DNA from: a virus
Reading direction: 5' to 3' (one strand)
Virus record (IMG/VR): IMGVR_UViG_3300005782_000031
Span: 1-22,868 of that record
DNA length: 22,868 nt
Positions 21,576 to 22,868 of the stretch are shown one piece after another; within the stretch, counting starts at the first letter, position 1; each line of letters begins with the position of its first letter. The position numbers and the translations under genes were made by a program. The notes under the pieces were generated by a model. That model was not told the DNA's origin and searched no databases. It worked only from the letters and a program-made list of their open reading frames with translations.

Positions 21576-22565
21576 ATGAAAAGAATTGGTCAATTATTTG
21601 ATAAAGTTTTCTCAGAGGAAAATCTATATCAAGCTTATCTGGATGCAAGAAAAGGCAAAAGAAAGAAGAGATCTTGTTTTGAATTTGAGATAAATTTGGG
21701 GACGAATTTAACAGATTTGTATGAAGAAATACATAACAAAACTTATTATCCAAAGCGGTATTTCAAATTCGTGATATATGAGCCAAAAAGAAGAATTATT
21801 TATGCACCAGCATTTAGGGACATCGTGGTTCAGCATGCTATTTATAGAATTATCTATAAAATCTTTGACAGAAGCTTTATCAATACATCTTTTGCTTGCA
21901 GATTGGGATATGGAACCCATAGGGCAAGCGATTATACACAACAGGCTTTGAGACAATATGATAAAGATCTTTATACGTTAAAGTTAGATATCAAGAAATT
22001 CTTCTATTCAATAAACAGGGATATTTTAAGAAGCTTAATTGAACGCAAGATCAAAGATAAAAGACTGGTTGATATTATGATGATATTTGCTGAGAATGAT
22101 GATCAATTAGGAATTCCTATTGGCAACCTGCTTAGTCAGATCTATGCACTTATATATCTGAATCCGTTGGATCACTTCATAAAGCGAGTTTTAAAAGTCA
22201 AACATTATGTCAGATACGTAGATGATTTCATTTTGATCGGACTCACAAGGGATAAATGTTTAGAATTCCGTAGAACTATTGTTGGATTTCTTAAAGAAAA
22301 TTTACATTTAGAGTTGTCCAAATCAACTATCCAGAAAGTCAAGCGTGGAATTAATTTTGTCGGATACAGAACTTGGAAAAGAAAGAGATTCATAAGAAAA
22401 TATAGTCTTTATAAATTTCGACGAGCTGTTAAAAATAAAAAACAGGAGGCTATTATTTCTTTACTTGGTCACGCTAAAAAAACTAATTCATTATTATACA
22501 TGATGAAGATTTTAAAGGAGTCACCAAATGCCGAAAGTATATACTTACCGAAAAATTATAGATAA
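21576..22565 (+). CDS. DGR reverse transcriptase
   Basis: A 329-residue reverse transcriptase of the DGR clade. Start ATG 21576 follows AGGAAG by 7 bases. Motifs: a fingers segment with YYPKRYFKFVIYEPKRRIIY, ACRLGYGTHRAS, motif A LKLDIKKFFYSI with catalytic D138, motif B as IGNLLSQ (G183, S187, Q188), which is the DGR-type [IVL]GxxxSQ in place of the QGxxxSP of group II intron and retron enzymes, and motif C YVDD (residues 214-217) with the two catalytic aspartates. The end (SIYLPKNYR) is compact, with no maturase or endonuclease domain. Together with Avd it copies TR RNA into adenine-mutated cDNA. The last 38 bases overlap the next ORF. Confidence 0.95.
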   Translation: MKRIGQLFDKVFSEENLYQAYLDARKGKRKKRSCFEFEINLGTNLTDLYEEIHNKTYYPKRYFKFVIYEPKRRIIYAPAFRDIVVQHAIYRIIYKIFDRSFINTSFACRLGYGTHRASDYTQQALRQYDKDLYTLKLDIKKFFYSINRDILRSLIERKIKDKRLVDIMMIFAENDDQLGIPIGNLLSQIYALIYLNPLDHFIKRVLKVKHYVRYVDDFILIGLTRDKCLEFRRTIVGFLKENLHLELSKSTIQKVKRGINFVGYRTWKRKRFIRKYSLYKFRRAVKNKKQEAIISLLGHAKKTNSLLYMMKILKESPNAESIYLPKNYR

Positions 22566-22868
22566 GTTTACGACTAACACCCTATTCGAGCCTCATTCCG
22601 ATGATGAGGACAGCGCAAGAATCACCGAGCTATGTGCAGTCGATGGACTTACATATGTCTTTGTGCCTGATGGGATTACATTACCAGGGCAAAAGGAGAT
22701 TATCGCTCAATCACTGAAGGAAGTCATGTTAGACACTAAACTCAAGGCAAAGATCATAGAAAAGTCTTCCTATCTCCAGCTGACCAGAAAGAGGATGAAG
22801 GGCAAAACTATAGCCGTGAGGTATTCCAAGCATGATGAAAATCAACTGAGAAGCATGGAGATGTTTTT
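22528..22868 (+). CDS. Hypothetical phage protein, 3'-truncated by window edge
   Basis: An ORF from ATG 22528, with AAGGAG 7 bases upstream inside the RT gene, open through the window end (at least 113 codons). It begins MPKVYTYRKIIDKFTTNTLF, continues with LTYVFVPDGITLPGQ and helices (EIIAQSLKEVMLDTKLKAKI), and has a basic stretch LTRKRMKGKTIAVRYSKHD. It overlaps the RT by 38 bases, so it is co-transcribed with it. No family was recognised. Composition is less AT-rich than the RT and closer to the structural genes, suggesting a return to the virion module. Confidence 0.65.
   Translation, partial: MPKVYTYRKIIDKFTTNTLFEPHSDDEDSARITELCAVDGLTYVFVPDGITLPGQKEIIAQSLKEVMLDTKLKAKIIEKSSYLQLTRKRMKGKTIAVRYSKHDENQLRSMEMF

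Noticed and set aside
1-22868. CRISPR array, tRNA or rRNA gene, insertion sequence or integrase/attachment site
   Set aside because: Reading by eye found no spaced direct-repeat array, cloverleaf, transposase motif or integrase. The only repeats are in-gene protein repeats and the VR/TR pair.

Overview
The window is a 22.9 kb piece of a tailed-phage genome (Caudoviricetes) or prophage. It holds a virion-structure module followed by a complete diversity-generating retroelement (DGR). All genes but one run on the + strand, are tightly packed, often overlap as ATGA, and mostly have clear GGAG/AGGA ribosome binding sites, which fits a bacteriophage using the bacterial code. No tape-measure, sheath or tail-tube gene is visible. 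Instead there are adaptor-like proteins, a large nozzle/hub-like protein and three big putative internal (ejection) proteins, one of 2037 residues. This layout suggests a podovirus-like, short-tailed phage, probably of a Gram-negative host. I cannot name the host. No integrase, terminase, portal or lysis gene is in view.

Layout. 1-728 is the 3' part of the major capsid protein gene. 834-1907 holds two tandem paralogous 172-aa proteins, followed by a terminator-like hairpin. 1992-4563 holds small head/neck genes: an acidic protein, two adaptor-like proteins and two small AT-rich genes of unknown role. 4575-5507 is a repeat-rich fibre-like protein. 5639-5932 (minus strand) is a small membrane protein with its own candidate promoter, apparently leaderless and probably a moron. 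5976-8898 holds the nozzle/hub-like protein and a fibre-like protein. 8953-9504 is a sulfotransferase-like enzyme. 9507-18733 holds three putative internal virion proteins; the last is a giant polyvalent protein with an inorganic-pyrophosphatase-like domain.

After a terminator-like structure and a pair of palindromes, 18863-22565 forms the DGR: a small virion protein, the variable target protein (C-type-lectin/FGE fold) with its variable repeat (VR) at the extreme 3' end, a GATA-tetraloop hairpin just after the stop, avd, the template repeat (TR), and the reverse transcriptase. Over 112 ungapped positions, 26 of 36 TR adenines differ in the VR, but only 1 of 76 non-adenine positions does. This is the signature of adenine-specific mutagenic retrohoming. 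A further ORF overlaps the RT gene and runs off the window.

How it works together (inference): the structural genes build a short-tailed virion. The DGR rewrites about 13 ligand-contact codons of a tip protein so that the phage can change receptor. The sulfotransferase-like protein and the membrane moron are accessory functions within the structural module. The DGR itself is of a described class with BPP-1-like gene order. The less familiar parts are an FCCH-like insertion inside the target's lectin fold, the very short VR/TR 3' homology, the sulfotransferase, and the leaderless reverse-strand moron.
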